A stretch of DNA of 19,800 nucleotides from an uncultured Clostridia bacterium. Lineage in GTDB: Bacteria; Bacillota; Clostridia; Oscillospirales; CAG-272. This document shows positions 1 to 8,297 of this stretch, one piece after another. The position numbers were made by a program, and so were the translations under genes. Position 1 is the first letter of the stretch. Each line of letters starts with the position of its first letter. The notes beneath the pieces were generated by a model that was given only the letters and a program-made list of their open reading frames with translations, was not told the DNA's origin and searched no databases. Location of the stretch: positions 1 to 19,800 of the forward strand of contig CALDMI010000022.1 in NCBI GenBank assembly GCA_937914815.1. The letters run 5' to 3'.

Positions 1-175
1 CTCCATTCTCGAATACGAGGTCGAGAGCCTCGAGGGACCGGAGCATGACCCGGTGTTCACCGTGGTTGCGAAGCTCGATAACAATATCGTCGGCAGAGGC
101 CGGGCACATAAAAAGGTTGAGGCTGAAATGGCTGCCGCGCGTGAGGCACTGCGGCTTCTGGGGGTGATAAGCTGA
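1..175 (+). CDS. rnc: Ribonuclease III, C-terminal end (partial)
   Basis: RNase III cuts double-stranded RNA in rRNA maturation and mRNA turnover, in the cytoplasm. Only the last 57 codons are present, in the frame starting at base 2 and ending with TGA at 173-175. They form most of a double-stranded-RNA-binding domain: a YEVESLEGPEHDPVFTV strand segment, then the GRGRAHKKVEAEMAAAREAL helix whose lysines contact RNA. The catalytic RNase III domain lies outside the window. The stop codon shares one base with the ATG of the radical SAM gene (TGATG), so the two are probably translationally coupled. The following smc and ftsY genes match the usual Firmicutes order rnc-smc-ftsY, which supports the assignment of a short fragment. 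Confidence 0.88.
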   Translation, partial: SILEYEVESLEGPEHDPVFTVVAKLDNNIVGRGRAHKKVEAEMAAAREALRLLGVIS

Positions 176-1218
176 TGAGGCATGTGAATATCCCCGTCTT
201 TATCCCGCATCTCGGTTGCCCTAATCAGTGCGTTTTCTGTAATCAGAGAACTATATCCGGCGTCCGTGAGTTTGACCCATCGTCGGTCGACGGGTTTATA
301 GAAAGCGCGCTTTCCACCGTACCCGAGGACTGCGAAACGCAGCTTGCCTTTTTCGGCGGCTCGTTTACGGGCATAGACCGCGGACTTATGATAAACCTGC
401 TTGAAACGGCAAATAAGTATATAAAACAGGGCAGAGTGAAGTCGATAAGGATTTCCACCCGCCCGGATTATATAAGCGAAGAAATACTTGATATACTCGT
501 GCGGTACAATGTCACCTGCGTTGAACTGGGGCTCCAGTCTGCGTCTGACCGTGTCCTCGCCGCCTGTCGGCGCGGGCATACATATGAGGACGAGGTGCGC
601 GCCTGTTCGCTCATAACCGCGAAGGGGCTGACCCTCGGCGGGCAGATGATGATAGGGCTCCCGGGCTCGACAGAGGAGGACGAGATCGAAACCGCAAGGT
701 TTATCGTCCGCTCCGGCGCGCGGGAGGCACGAATATACCCGACCGTCGTTTTCCGGGATACGGAGCTCTGTTCTATGGCAGAGCACGGCGACTATAAGCC
801 GCTGACGGTTGACGAGGCTGTACGCCGCTCGACCTCCGCGCTGAAAATACTCCGCGACGGCGGTGTCCGTGTCCTCCGTATCGGGCTCTGCTCCTCGGAC
901 AACCTCTCGTCTGACGAGACCTATTTCGCGGGACCGAATGCCCCGGCGATAGGCGAGATGTGCGAGGGAGAGCTCATGTACCGGAGAATACTCAGTGAGA
1001 CAGAGACGGCAGATAAGAGCGGAAGACTCGATATCCGCGTCCCCGCGGGCTCCATGTCCCGCGCCGTCGGCTATAAAAAAGGAAACTATCTCCGCCTTAA
1101 AGAAATTTTCCCGGGCGGGGTGAATATAAAAGAAGACCCCGATGTGCGCGCGGACGATCTGCGCGTAACAGTCACACCCATTACTTTGAGTGAAAGGACA
1201 GACAGAATATGTACCTGA
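175..1218 (+). CDS. Radical SAM protein, Elp3-like, without acetyltransferase domain
   Basis: This is a 347-residue radical SAM enzyme. Near the N-terminus LGCPNQCVFCNQ supplies C15, C19 and C22 (CX3CX2C), which hold the 4Fe-4S cluster that cleaves S-adenosylmethionine. FFGGSFTGID at about 59-68 carries the glycines expected to bind SAM, and ISTRPDYI and ELGLQSASD follow as further core strands. The family is often annotated as elongator protein 3-like in Clostridia, but the C-terminal GNAT acetyltransferase domain of true Elp3 is absent and the protein ends about 60 residues after the radical SAM barrel. The substrate is not known; an RNA target is a guess from its neighbour rnc. The start overlaps the rnc stop, and the last 10 bases overlap smc, so it is embedded in the rnc-smc operon. 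The radical SAM assignment is secure; the function is not. Confidence 0.85.
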   Translation: MRHVNIPVFIPHLGCPNQCVFCNQRTISGVREFDPSSVDGFIESALSTVPEDCETQLAFFGGSFTGIDRGLMINLLETANKYIKQGRVKSIRISTRPDYISEEILDILVRYNVTCVELGLQSASDRVLAACRRGHTYEDEVRACSLITAKGLTLGGQMMIGLPGSTEEDEIETARFIVRSGAREARIYPTVVFRDTELCSMAEHGDYKPLTVDEAVRRSTSALKILRDGGVRVLRIGLCSSDNLSSDETYFAGPNAPAIGEMCEGELMYRRILSETETADKSGRLDIRVPAGSMSRAVGYKKGNYLRLKEIFPGGVNIKEDPDVRADDLRVTVTPITLSERTDRICT

Positions 1219-4200
1219 AGTCACTTGAGCTTCACGGCTTCAAATCCTTCCCGAACCGCACGGTCCTGACCTTTGAGCGCGGCGCAACCGTCATAGTCGG
1301 ACCGAACGGAAGCGGTAAGTCCAATATATCCGACGCCATGCGTTGGGTTCTCGGCGAGCTCTCGAGCCGTAATCTCCGCGGTACGAAAATGGAGGATGTC
1401 ATATTCGGAGGAACCGATTCCCGCCGCCCCATGGGCTTTGCGGAGGTCTCGGTTACTTTCGATAACTCCGACCCGGAGAACCGCCTTGATTCCGAGTTCG
1501 ACGAGGTCACGGTCACCCGCCGCTATTACAGGACGGGAGAGAGCGAATATCTCATAAACCGCCAACCGAAGCGACTGCGCGATATATACGAGCTCTTCAT
1601 GAATACCGGTGTCGGTCGTGAGGGATATTCGATAATCGGTCAGGGTAAGATAGCCGAGATTATATCGAAAAAGAGCGACGAGCGGCGTAACATCTTTGAG
1701 GAGGCGGCGGGAATATCAAAGTACCGTCACCGCAAAGAGGAGACCGAGCGTAAGCTTGCGAATACACAGCTGAATATCGACCGCGTAAAGGATATTTTAA
1801 CAGAGCTTGAGTCCCGCGTCATACCCCTTGAAAAAGAGGCGGAGCGCGCGAGAAAGGGTCTCGCTATCTACGAGGAAAAAAAGCGCGCAGATGTCTCCCT
1901 CTGGCTCTATGACACAAAGAAGATACACGAGGATATAGAAAAGGCGGACAACGCGCGTAAGCTCGCACAGCGTGAGCTCGAGATAGTCGAGCAGGCGATA
2001 GCTGACCTCGACGCGCAGAACGATAATCTCTATGCAAAAATGCAGGAGAACAAGCTTCTTTCCGCAAACCTCTATGATAAGATAAATTCCGCAACCGAGA
2101 GACTTCACCAGATAGATAACGAGATGCGCTCGGCGGAGTCGGATTTTGCACACTCACTTGAGAGAATAAACGAGGCAAAAAACCGTATCCGCGAGATAGA
2201 CGGCTCGGAGGAGAGTCTCAAAAAATCCCGCGCGGAATACGACACAAAGGCGGAGGGGTTCAGAAGAACCCTGAAAGAGCTGCTTGACAAGCGTCTTGAA
2301 TACCTCGCGGAGCAGCAGCGTCTCATCGGAGAGATTTCAAAGGCAAAGCACGACCTTGAGGAAACTCTTGACGAGCTGACGGTGGAGGAAAACTCCGCCA
2401 CAGACCTGAAGGTCAGAATAGATGTCCTCCGTTCGTCGAGTCAGTCGGATACATCAAAGTCTCACGACATCGAGAGTGAGATAGAGAAGTACGAGGAGGA
2501 GGGAAGAGAGCTTAAAGCCGAGGCGGACAGGTGCGAGGAAAACGCCTCCGAGTTTAAGGAGAAGATAGCCGCAAAGGAAAAGATAGTCTCCGAGAACTCC
2601 GAAAAAATCGATTCCTTAACCGAAGAAAAGAACGAGATAACCGATAACCTGAACGCCCTTATCCTTGAGCGCGACAGCTTGAATCAGCGTGCCGAGGTCC
2701 TTCGCCGCATGGCAGAGCACTTTGAGGGATACGCGGAGAGCGTCAAGTATGTAATGCGCGAGTATCAGGCGGGGAGGATAGACGGCGCCGGGACAATATA
2801 CGGTCCTCTCTCATCCCTTGTCAATGTCAATAAGGATTACATAACCGCGATAGAGACCGCCCTCGGCAGCTCGCTCCAGAATATAGTTGCGGATAACGAG
2901 CGCACGGTAAAGGCGGCGATAAACCTCTTGAAGCGTGACAGAGCCGGGCGCGCTACCTTCTATCCTCTCAGCGAAATGCGCCCGACGACCGAGACGCCGG
3001 AGATGGCAGAGGCAAAGAAACTCCCCGGATTTGTCGGCAGGGCTGACACCCTCGTTGATTCAGAGCCGCAGTTCCGCGTTATCGTGGAGTGGCTGCTCCT
3101 CCGTACACTGGTCTTTGATAACATAGATAATGCGACCGTCGCCGCAAAGAAAATGCGTTACCGCGTCCGTATCGTCACCCTTGACGGGCAGATAATAAAT
3201 GTCGGCGCGTCCTTCACGGGAGGTAGTGCAAAGCGCGACAGCGGTATGCTCTCCCGCATGAGCCAGATAACCGAGCTCGGTGAGAAGGCAGAGAAGCTCT
3301 CGAAAACCATAAAGGATAACGAGGACGCATTGGTGGAAATAAACGGCGAGCTCTCCGAGGCGCAGAATACAATGCGCGCGGCAGAGGAGGAGAGGGATAT
3401 ACTTCTGACCCTCTCGCGCACGCAGTTTGCCGCCCTCGATAATGCAAACGCCCGCTACGGCGCGAACCGCAATATAGTCGAAAAGCTCCGCGCGGATTTC
3501 GATAACCTCACGAATTCGTCCACCGCCGCCGGCGAGGAGATAGTCTCCCTCACAGCGGAATATAAAGCGAACTGCGAGAGAATAGAAGCCCTCAAAGCGT
3601 ACAGGCAGCGCCGCTCCGAGGAAATGGGAGTCATAGACGAGAAGAGCGACGAGATGGGCAACCTTGCAAACGACATTTTCATAAAGGCGACAGAGGCGAG
3701 AAAGGATGTCGAGCTTGTCGAGAGCACGATAGGAACGATAGACGCAAGACTTAACGAGCTCTCCGAGGAGCGCGATGCGCAAAACGCGAGAATAAAAGAG
3801 CTCGAGGATAAGCGCATGGGGCTTGACTCCTCGAAGCAGGAAAGGTACGAGGAGTACAAGAAGCTCGAAGAAGAACTTGATAAGCTGACATCGGAGCGCA
3901 AGGAGGTCGAATCCGGAAACGACGAGTACGACCGCGAGATAAACAATATAAGAATACGCCTCCGTGAAAAGCAGTCGAGCCGCGAGGCATCGTATGAGGC
4001 GAACCTCAAAGCCGAGAATAAATTCAATCAGCTTGAAGAGCGCCGCGATAAGCTGTCATCACAGCTCTGGGACGACTATGAGATAACCTATGACGACGCC
4101 GTCGCGCTTCAGTATCCCCCGGTAACCGAGGAAAACCGCGACGAGATAGCCGCGATACAGACCTCCTGCCGTGGAAAGCTCCGCGCCCTCGGCGGCTACA

Positions 4201-4823
4201 ACCCCGGGGCGATAGAGGAGTACGCCGAGGTCAAGATAAGATACGACGACCTCAATACTCAGTACACCGACCTGACAAACTCGCATAAGGAACTGATAGA
4301 TATTATAGCGAGACTCGAGGACGAAATGCGCATAAGCTTCGTCACCGCGTTTGAAGCTATAAACAAGAACTTCGGCATAACCTTCCGTGAGCTCTTCGGA
4401 GGAGGAAGTGCAGAGCTCTCGCTGACAGAGCCCGAGGATGTCCTGACCTCCGGAATAGAGATAAAGGCGGCGCCTCCCGGAAAGATTATAAAGAGCATGT
4501 CGCTCCTCTCGGGAGGAGAGCAGTCCTTCGTCGCGATAGCGCTTCTGTTCGCTATCCTGAAGGTAAACCCGACGCCGTTCTGTATTCTCGACGAGATAGA
4601 GGCGGCGCTCGATGAGGTGAATGTCTACCGCTTCGGCGAGTATGTCAGAAACTTTGATAAGAATACGCAGTTCATTCTCATAACGCACAGAAGAGGTACC
4701 ATGGAAATAGGCGACCGCCTCTACGGCGTAACAATGCCACAGCGCGGTATCTCGCAGGCGATAGAAATCAATGTCGATGAGATAGAAGGCAGACAGGAGG
4801 AGCTTCTTGATGGGGTTCTTTGA
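1209..4823 (+). CDS. smc: Chromosome segregation ATPase SMC
   Basis: SMC is the ATPase of bacterial condensin. It works with ScpA and ScpB to organise and segregate the chromosome. The 1204-residue length is normal for the family. The N-terminal head carries Walker A GPNGSGKSN at residues 31-39. A long charged coiled coil runs from about 170 to 510, the hinge lies at about 520-680 and the return coil at about 690-1020. The C-terminal head has the signature LLSGGEQSFVAIAL at about 1099 and Walker B CILDEIEAALDE at about 1124. The hinge reads NVGASFTGG where Bacillus has NPGGSMTGG, so one glycine is alanine. The ATG at 1209 overlaps the preceding stop by 10 bases, and the 3' end overlaps ftsY by 14 bases. 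scpA and scpB are not in the window. Confidence 0.97.
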   Translation: MYLKSLELHGFKSFPNRTVLTFERGATVIVGPNGSGKSNISDAMRWVLGELSSRNLRGTKMEDVIFGGTDSRRPMGFAEVSVTFDNSDPENRLDSEFDEVTVTRRYYRTGESEYLINRQPKRLRDIYELFMNTGVGREGYSIIGQGKIAEIISKKSDERRNIFEEAAGISKYRHRKEETERKLANTQLNIDRVKDILTELESRVIPLEKEAERARKGLAIYEEKKRADVSLWLYDTKKIHEDIEKADNARKLAQRELEIVEQAIADLDAQNDNLYAKMQENKLLSANLYDKINSATERLHQIDNEMRSAESDFAHSLERINEAKNRIREIDGSEESLKKSRAEYDTKAEGFRRTLKELLDKRLEYLAEQQRLIGEISKAKHDLEETLDELTVEENSATDLKVRIDVLRSSSQSDTSKSHDIESEIEKYEEEGRELKAEADRCEENASEFKEKIAAKEKIVSENSEKIDSLTEEKNEITDNLNALILERDSLNQRAEVLRRMAEHFEGYAESVKYVMREYQAGRIDGAGTIYGPLSSLVNVNKDYITAIETALGSSLQNIVADNERTVKAAINLLKRDRAGRATFYPLSEMRPTTETPEMAEAKKLPGFVGRADTLVDSEPQFRVIVEWLLLRTLVFDNIDNATVAAKKMRYRVRIVTLDGQIINVGASFTGGSAKRDSGMLSRMSQITELGEKAEKLSKTIKDNEDALVEINGELSEAQNTMRAAEEERDILLTLSRTQFAALDNANARYGANRNIVEKLRADFDNLTNSSTAAGEEIVSLTAEYKANCERIEALKAYRQRRSEEMGVIDEKSDEMGNLANDIFIKATEARKDVELVESTIGTIDARLNELSEERDAQNARIKELEDKRMGLDSSKQERYEEYKKLEEELDKLTSERKEVESGNDEYDREINNIRIRLREKQSSREASYEANLKAENKFNQLEERRDKLSSQLWDDYEITYDDAVALQYPPVTEENRDEIAAIQTSCRGKLRALGGYNPGAIEEYAEVKIRYDDLNTQYTDLTNSHKELIDIIARLEDEMRISFVTAFEAINKNFGITFRELFGGGSAELSLTEPEDVLTSGIEIKAAPPGKIIKSMSLLSGGEQSFVAIALLFAILKVNPTPFCILDEIEAALDEVNVYRFGEYVRNFDKNTQFILITHRRGTMEIGDRLYGVTMPQRGISQAIEINVDEIEGRQEELLDGVL

Positions 4824-5718
4824 GAAACTGAAAAACGGACTTATAAAGACAAAAAATGCGATAGTCGGCAAGATAGACAGTATCTTCAAGGCGTTTCATA
4901 AGGTCGACGAGGAGCTGTTTGAGGAGCTTGAGGAGGCTCTTATCTCGGCTGACCTCGGTGTCGAGACAACCGAGGAGATACTTGATACCCTCCGCGACAC
5001 TGTAAAGGAAAAGCGGATAACCGACCCCGCCGATGTAAAGCGTGAGCTTCTCTCAATCCTCCGCTCCATGATAGGAGAGGAGGAGTCGCTCCACCTCGAT
5101 ACCACCCCGTCCGTCATACTTGTGATAGGCGTCAACGGCGTCGGAAAGACAACATCGATAGGTAAAATATCTTATGAGCTCAAAAGACAGGGCAAAAAGG
5201 TTGTAGTCGCCGCCGCCGATACCTTCCGCGCCGCCGCGGCAGAGCAGCTCGCCGTCTGGTGCACCCGCGCGGGCGTCGACCTGATACGGCAGAACGCCGG
5301 GGCAGACCCCGCATCGGTGGTTTACGACGCTATAAACGCCGTAAAGAGCCGCCGCGCCGATGTCCTGATAATCGATACCGCGGGCAGACTCCATAATAAG
5401 AAAAATCTTATGGATGAGCTCTCGAAGATAGACCGCGTAATAACGAAAGAGCTTCCCGACGCCTCGCGTGAGACGCTCCTTGTCCTCGACGCGACAACAG
5501 GGCAGAACGCGGTAATTCAGGCAAAGGAGTTCCGTGACGCGGCGCATATAACCGGTCTCGTCTTAACAAAGCTTGACGGAACCGCAAAGGGCGGTATAAT
5601 AATATCTATAAAGCGCGAGCTCGGCGTCCCGGTTAAGTTTGTCGGGGTCGGAGAGCAGATAGAGGACATGAAGCCGTTCCGCGCGGACGAGTTCTCTGCG
5701 GCGCTGTTTGAGGAGTAA
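4810..5718 (+). CDS. ftsY: Signal recognition particle receptor FtsY
   Basis: FtsY is the membrane-associated GTPase that docks the Ffh-SRP-ribosome complex at the Sec translocon. The 302-residue protein is essentially the NG domain; the long acidic A domain of enterobacterial FtsY is missing, as in many Firmicutes. The N domain spans about 1-95. GTPase motifs are G1 GVNGVGKT (107-114), G2 DTFRAAAAEQL (137-147), G3 DTAGR (189-193), G4 TKLD (253-256) and the closing GVGEQIEDMKPF (279-290). The ATG at 4810 was chosen over the TTG directly before it, because AGGAGG at 4795-4800 lies 9 bases upstream of the ATG. The start lies inside the 3' end of smc, a conserved smc-ftsY pairing. Ffh is not in the window. 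Confidence 0.97.
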   Translation: MGFFEKLKNGLIKTKNAIVGKIDSIFKAFHKVDEELFEELEEALISADLGVETTEEILDTLRDTVKEKRITDPADVKRELLSILRSMIGEEESLHLDTTPSVILVIGVNGVGKTTSIGKISYELKRQGKKVVVAAADTFRAAAAEQLAVWCTRAGVDLIRQNAGADPASVVYDAINAVKSRRADVLIIDTAGRLHNKKNLMDELSKIDRVITKELPDASRETLLVLDATTGQNAVIQAKEFRDAAHITGLVLTKLDGTAKGGIIISIKRELGVPVKFVGVGEQIEDMKPFRADEFSAALFEE

Positions 5719-5724
5719 AATAAC

Positions 5725-6015
5725 ATGCTGAACAGTAAGCAGCGGGCGTATCTGCGCTCGATGGCGCAGAGCATCGACCCGATATTTCAGATAGGTAAGG
5801 GCGGCGTCGGAGACGAGATATGCACCCAGCTCGGAAACGCGCTTGAGGCGCGCGAGCTTATAAAGGTCACCGTCCTCCCCTCGAGCGGGTATACCGCGCG
5901 TGAGGCGGCGGAGGAGACAGCCGGGGCTCTCGGCGCGGATGTGGTCTGCACCGTCGGAAACCGGTTTGTCCTCTACCGTGAGTCGGAAAACAAGAAGAGG
6001 ATAGAGCTGCCGTGA
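5725..6015 (+). CDS. yhbY: YhbY-family ribosome assembly RNA-binding protein (CRM domain)
   Basis: This 96-residue protein consists of a single CRM (CRS1-YhbY) domain. The family associates with pre-50S ribosomal subunits and binds RNA. The start MLNSKQRAYLRSMAQ, the GKGG loop at residues 24-27 (the family's GxxG RNA contact), and the closing strand VGNRFVLYRES all fit. It begins 6 bases after the ftsY stop, with AGGAG at 5711-5715 as ribosome binding site, and its TGA overlaps the GTG of nadD. In many Firmicutes yhbY lies directly before nadD, as here, although the usual upstream partner (obgE or aroE) is replaced by ftsY. The assignment is secure for a protein of this size. Confidence 0.93.
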   Translation: MLNSKQRAYLRSMAQSIDPIFQIGKGGVGDEICTQLGNALEARELIKVTVLPSSGYTAREAAEETAGALGADVVCTVGNRFVLYRESENKKRIELP

Positions 6016-6623
6016 GCACATCTCGCCTCGGTATCTACGGCGGGACATTCGACCCACCGCATATTGGACATGTTGGCGCGGCGCAGGACTTCATCCGCGA
6101 AATGCGGCTTGACAGGCTGCTGATAATCCCGACATGTATTCCGCCGCATAAGGCGTGTGACGCCGATGTCACACCGGGAGAGCGGCTGCATATGTGCACC
6201 CTCGCATTCGGAGACATACCGGGCGTCACTGTCTCGGATATGGAGCTCTCCCGCGGCGGAAAAAGCTATACATCGGATACGCTGACCGAACTGTCAGAGG
6301 AGAGCGTGGGAAGAATATTCATGCTGATAGGCACTGATATGTTCCTGACTCTCGAGAGCTGGCATTGCCCGGAGGTGATATTCCGCCTCTCGCATATCTG
6401 CCTTGCCCGCCGGGAAAACGACGAGGCACTCCGACAGGCGGTGGAGGAAAAAACACGCCTTTACACCGAAAAATACGGCGCCGAAATAACCGTCCTTGAC
6501 AGGGAGGCGACAGATCTGTCGTCGAGCGATATACGCGCCGCAATTTCAAGAGGAGATGTGCCGCTCGGGCTTGTTCCGGGGCGCGTCCTCGATTATATCA
6601 ATAAGCAGGGGCTTTACAAATGA
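6012..6623 (+). CDS. nadD: Nicotinate-nucleotide adenylyltransferase
   Basis: NadD transfers AMP from ATP to nicotinate mononucleotide, giving deamido-NAD, the penultimate step of NAD synthesis in the cytoplasm. The 203-residue protein has the nucleotidyltransferase motif GGTFDPPHIGH at 10-20, with both HxGH histidines, the substrate-loop PPHK at 44-47, SRGGKSYTSDTL at about 80-91, LIGTDM followed by a tryptophan at 117, and the closing SSSDIR at 170-175 in place of the more usual SSTxIR. The start is GTG, overlapping the yhbY stop (GTGA). Its own stop overlaps the yqeK start (ATGA). The nadD-yqeK pair is highly conserved in Firmicutes, so coordinated translation is likely. Confidence 0.96.
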   Translation: MSTSRLGIYGGTFDPPHIGHVGAAQDFIREMRLDRLLIIPTCIPPHKACDADVTPGERLHMCTLAFGDIPGVTVSDMELSRGGKSYTSDTLTELSEESVGRIFMLIGTDMFLTLESWHCPEVIFRLSHICLARRENDEALRQAVEEKTRLYTEKYGAEITVLDREATDLSSSDIRAAISRGDVPLGLVPGRVLDYINKQGLYK

Positions 6624-7249
6624 AATATTCCGAAAACGAGCTTACGGCTCTCTCGGCTGATGTGAGCCTGCGCATGAGTGAAAAGCGGTATTCGCATACC
6701 CTCGGCGTCATGCGCATGACCGGGCGGTTGGCTCCGTTCTTCCCGTGGACAGACCCGTCGGAGTTATCTGCCGCGGCTCTCCTCCACGATGTGACGAAGG
6801 AACTGCCGGAGGCAGAGCAGAGAGATATAATGCGCCGCTCGGGCGTGAGCTTCACCGCGAACGACTATGCGACCCCGTCGGTCTTTCATTCTTTCACCGC
6901 GCCGTTTGTGATAGCGCGTGACTTTCCCGCTTTCGCGACGGACAATATTCTCTCCGCGGTGTTCAAGCACACGGTGGGAGATGCGGTGATGTCCACCTTT
7001 GACAAAATAATATTCGTGTCCGACTATGTGGAGGAGACGAGGGTCTATCTCTCCTGCACGGATATGAGAAATTTTCTTATCATGCGCCTGACGACGCCGG
7101 GCTACCCGCCGGAGCGCGCGCTTGACGAGACGCTCATGCGGATAATCCTCCTGACAGAGGACAACCTCTCCCGCCGCGGCATAACGGTAAACGACCGCAT
7201 GCTCGCAATGCGTGACGCACTCCGCATAAGACTTGAAGAAAACACATGA
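6620..7249 (+). CDS. yqeK: YqeK-type HD-domain diadenosine tetraphosphatase
   Basis: Members of this HD-domain family hydrolyse diadenosine tetraphosphate (Ap4A) to ADP symmetrically, controlling a stress-related dinucleotide. The 209-residue protein shows the metal-binding set expected of the superfamily: H26 in RYSHTLGV, the H56-D57 pair in LLHDVTKEL, H90, H117 in FKHTVGDAVMS and D135 in IIFVSDYVE. The ATG overlaps the nadD stop by four bases (ATGA). In Firmicutes yqeK commonly sits between nadD and rsfS; here an LCP gene is inserted before rsfS, an arrangement also known from Clostridia. The C-terminal 50 residues are helical and not distinctive. Ap4A is the best-supported substrate, by family membership rather than by anything specific here. 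Confidence 0.92.
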   Translation: MKYSENELTALSADVSLRMSEKRYSHTLGVMRMTGRLAPFFPWTDPSELSAAALLHDVTKELPEAEQRDIMRRSGVSFTANDYATPSVFHSFTAPFVIARDFPAFATDNILSAVFKHTVGDAVMSTFDKIIFVSDYVEETRVYLSCTDMRNFLIMRLTTPGYPPERALDETLMRIILLTEDNLSRRGITVNDRMLAMRDALRIRLEENT

Positions 7250-7292
7250 CATAACGCGACACCGCTATGAAGAATTTGACAGGTTTTATCTG

Positions 7293-7328
7293 CCGGCTTT
7301 TCTGAAACAATAAAAGAAAAAAAGCCGG
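7293..7328 (+). promoter_or_regulatory. Hairpin in the yqeK-LCP gap, touching the LCP ribosome binding site
   Basis: CCGGCTTTT (7293-7301) and AAAAGCCGG (7320-7328) are perfect 9-base inverted repeats around an A-rich 18-base loop. No T-run follows on the + strand, so it is not an ordinary terminator. The right arm runs into GGGG (7327-7330), the only Shine-Dalgarno-like bases before the LCP ATG at 7340. It could therefore block translation or act as a processing or stability element. The structure is seen; the role is inference. Confidence 0.4.
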
Positions 7329-7339
7329 GGTAATCTGTT

Positions 7340-8275
7340 ATGAAAAAGCTGATAGCGATACTTGCCGCTGTACTGATAATAAATATCGCATTTCCGTCCT
7401 GCGCCGCCACCGCCGCAGAGCGCGTCGGGGCATATATCCCGGGCGGCGACCCGCTCGTCCTCCTTATCGGGCTTGATGACACGGCGGATAATTCGGATGT
7501 CATTATGGCGGTCCGTTACTCGGGGGAGAGCAACCGCATATCGGTTGTCCAGATCCCGCGCGACACCTACCTCTCCGCCGGGACGGCGCAGAATAAGATA
7601 AATCAGCTGACCGCCTCCGCCCGCTCCCGCGGGCTCGGAAGAGAGGAGGCGCTCTCCCGCCTGACGGGCGAGATGTCGTCTGTCCTCGGCGCTGAACTTG
7701 ACGGATATGTGGCGTTCACGCCGGAGGGCTTCGTTCATATAGTCGACAGCGTCGGCGGCGTTGATATGACCCTCCCGGAGGATTATTCGGCACCCGCTGA
7801 TATGGGGATATCGCTCCGCGCGGGGGAAAATCACCTTGACGGCGAGTCTGCCGCCCGCTTCATCCGCTATCGCACAGGTTACAAAAACGGAGATATAGGA
7901 CGCCTCGATGCGCAGAAGCTTTTTATGGAGGCTTTCAGAAAAAAGCTCACCTCGCTCTCGCTTGCGGAGGTTGTGTCGCTCCTGCGAACAGCAAGAGAAC
8001 ATCTGATAACGAATATCCCGCTCGGAGAGACCGTTGCGTTTGCGACGCGGAACTTCCGAAAGGTAAAGAGCGCCGCGGCGGTCTATCTCACCATCCCGGG
8101 TGAGCCCGCGATGTCGGACACCGGCGTCTCATATTATGTCGTCTGCCGCGCGGCGGCAGAGCGCGCCGTGAGAGATTATCTTCTTGTCTCCGGCACATTC
8201 GACCCGCAAAGACGGCTTCTGAACCCGGAGATACCGGAATTTGCCGAAATATATAACAGAGAAAAAACAGAGTAG
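7340..8275 (+). CDS. LytR-CpsA-Psr (LCP) family cell-wall enzyme
   Basis: LCP proteins transfer undecaprenyl-linked glycopolymers such as teichoic acids or capsule to peptidoglycan outside the membrane. The 311-residue protein starts with MKK and a hydrophobic segment at about 4-20, which is a signal peptide or membrane anchor; the cysteine at 21 lacks a proper lipobox. The LCP domain runs from about 38 to 205: LVLLIGLD, the QIPRDTYL arginine and aspartate (R74, D75), NKINQ, VGGVDM, and the conserved block FIRYRTGYKNGDIGRLDAQK, with R176, R178, D185 and R188 for the lipid pyrophosphate and metal. The remaining 100 residues are not diagnostic. It lies between yqeK and rsfS, is 90 bases from yqeK and has only a weak ribosome binding site. 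Which polymer it attaches cannot be read from the sequence. Confidence 0.9.
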   Translation: MKKLIAILAAVLIINIAFPSCAATAAERVGAYIPGGDPLVLLIGLDDTADNSDVIMAVRYSGESNRISVVQIPRDTYLSAGTAQNKINQLTASARSRGLGREEALSRLTGEMSSVLGAELDGYVAFTPEGFVHIVDSVGGVDMTLPEDYSAPADMGISLRAGENHLDGESAARFIRYRTGYKNGDIGRLDAQKLFMEAFRKKLTSLSLAEVVSLLRTAREHLITNIPLGETVAFATRNFRKVKSAAAVYLTIPGEPAMSDTGVSYYVVCRAAAERAVRDYLLVSGTFDPQRRLLNPEIPEFAEIYNREKTE

Positions 8276-8297
8276 GGTGTCACCCTGCCATTTACCT

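Noticed and set aside
4807..4809. TTG as start of ftsY
   Set aside because: The ATG directly after it has better spacing from AGGAGG and gives the usual MGFF-type N-terminus.
3060..4889. Long - strand open frames opposite smc and ftsY
   Set aside because: They lack ribosome binding sites and any family similarity, and lie fully antisense to well-identified genes.
7276..7281. Perfect TTGACA before the LCP gene
   Set aside because: No acceptable -10 hexamer lies 16-18 bases downstream, so a promoter cannot be claimed.
7360..7405. Lipobox in the LCP protein
   Set aside because: The cysteine at residue 21 is preceded by F-P-S, not a lipobox; LCP proteins are normally membrane-anchored by the hydrophobic segment.
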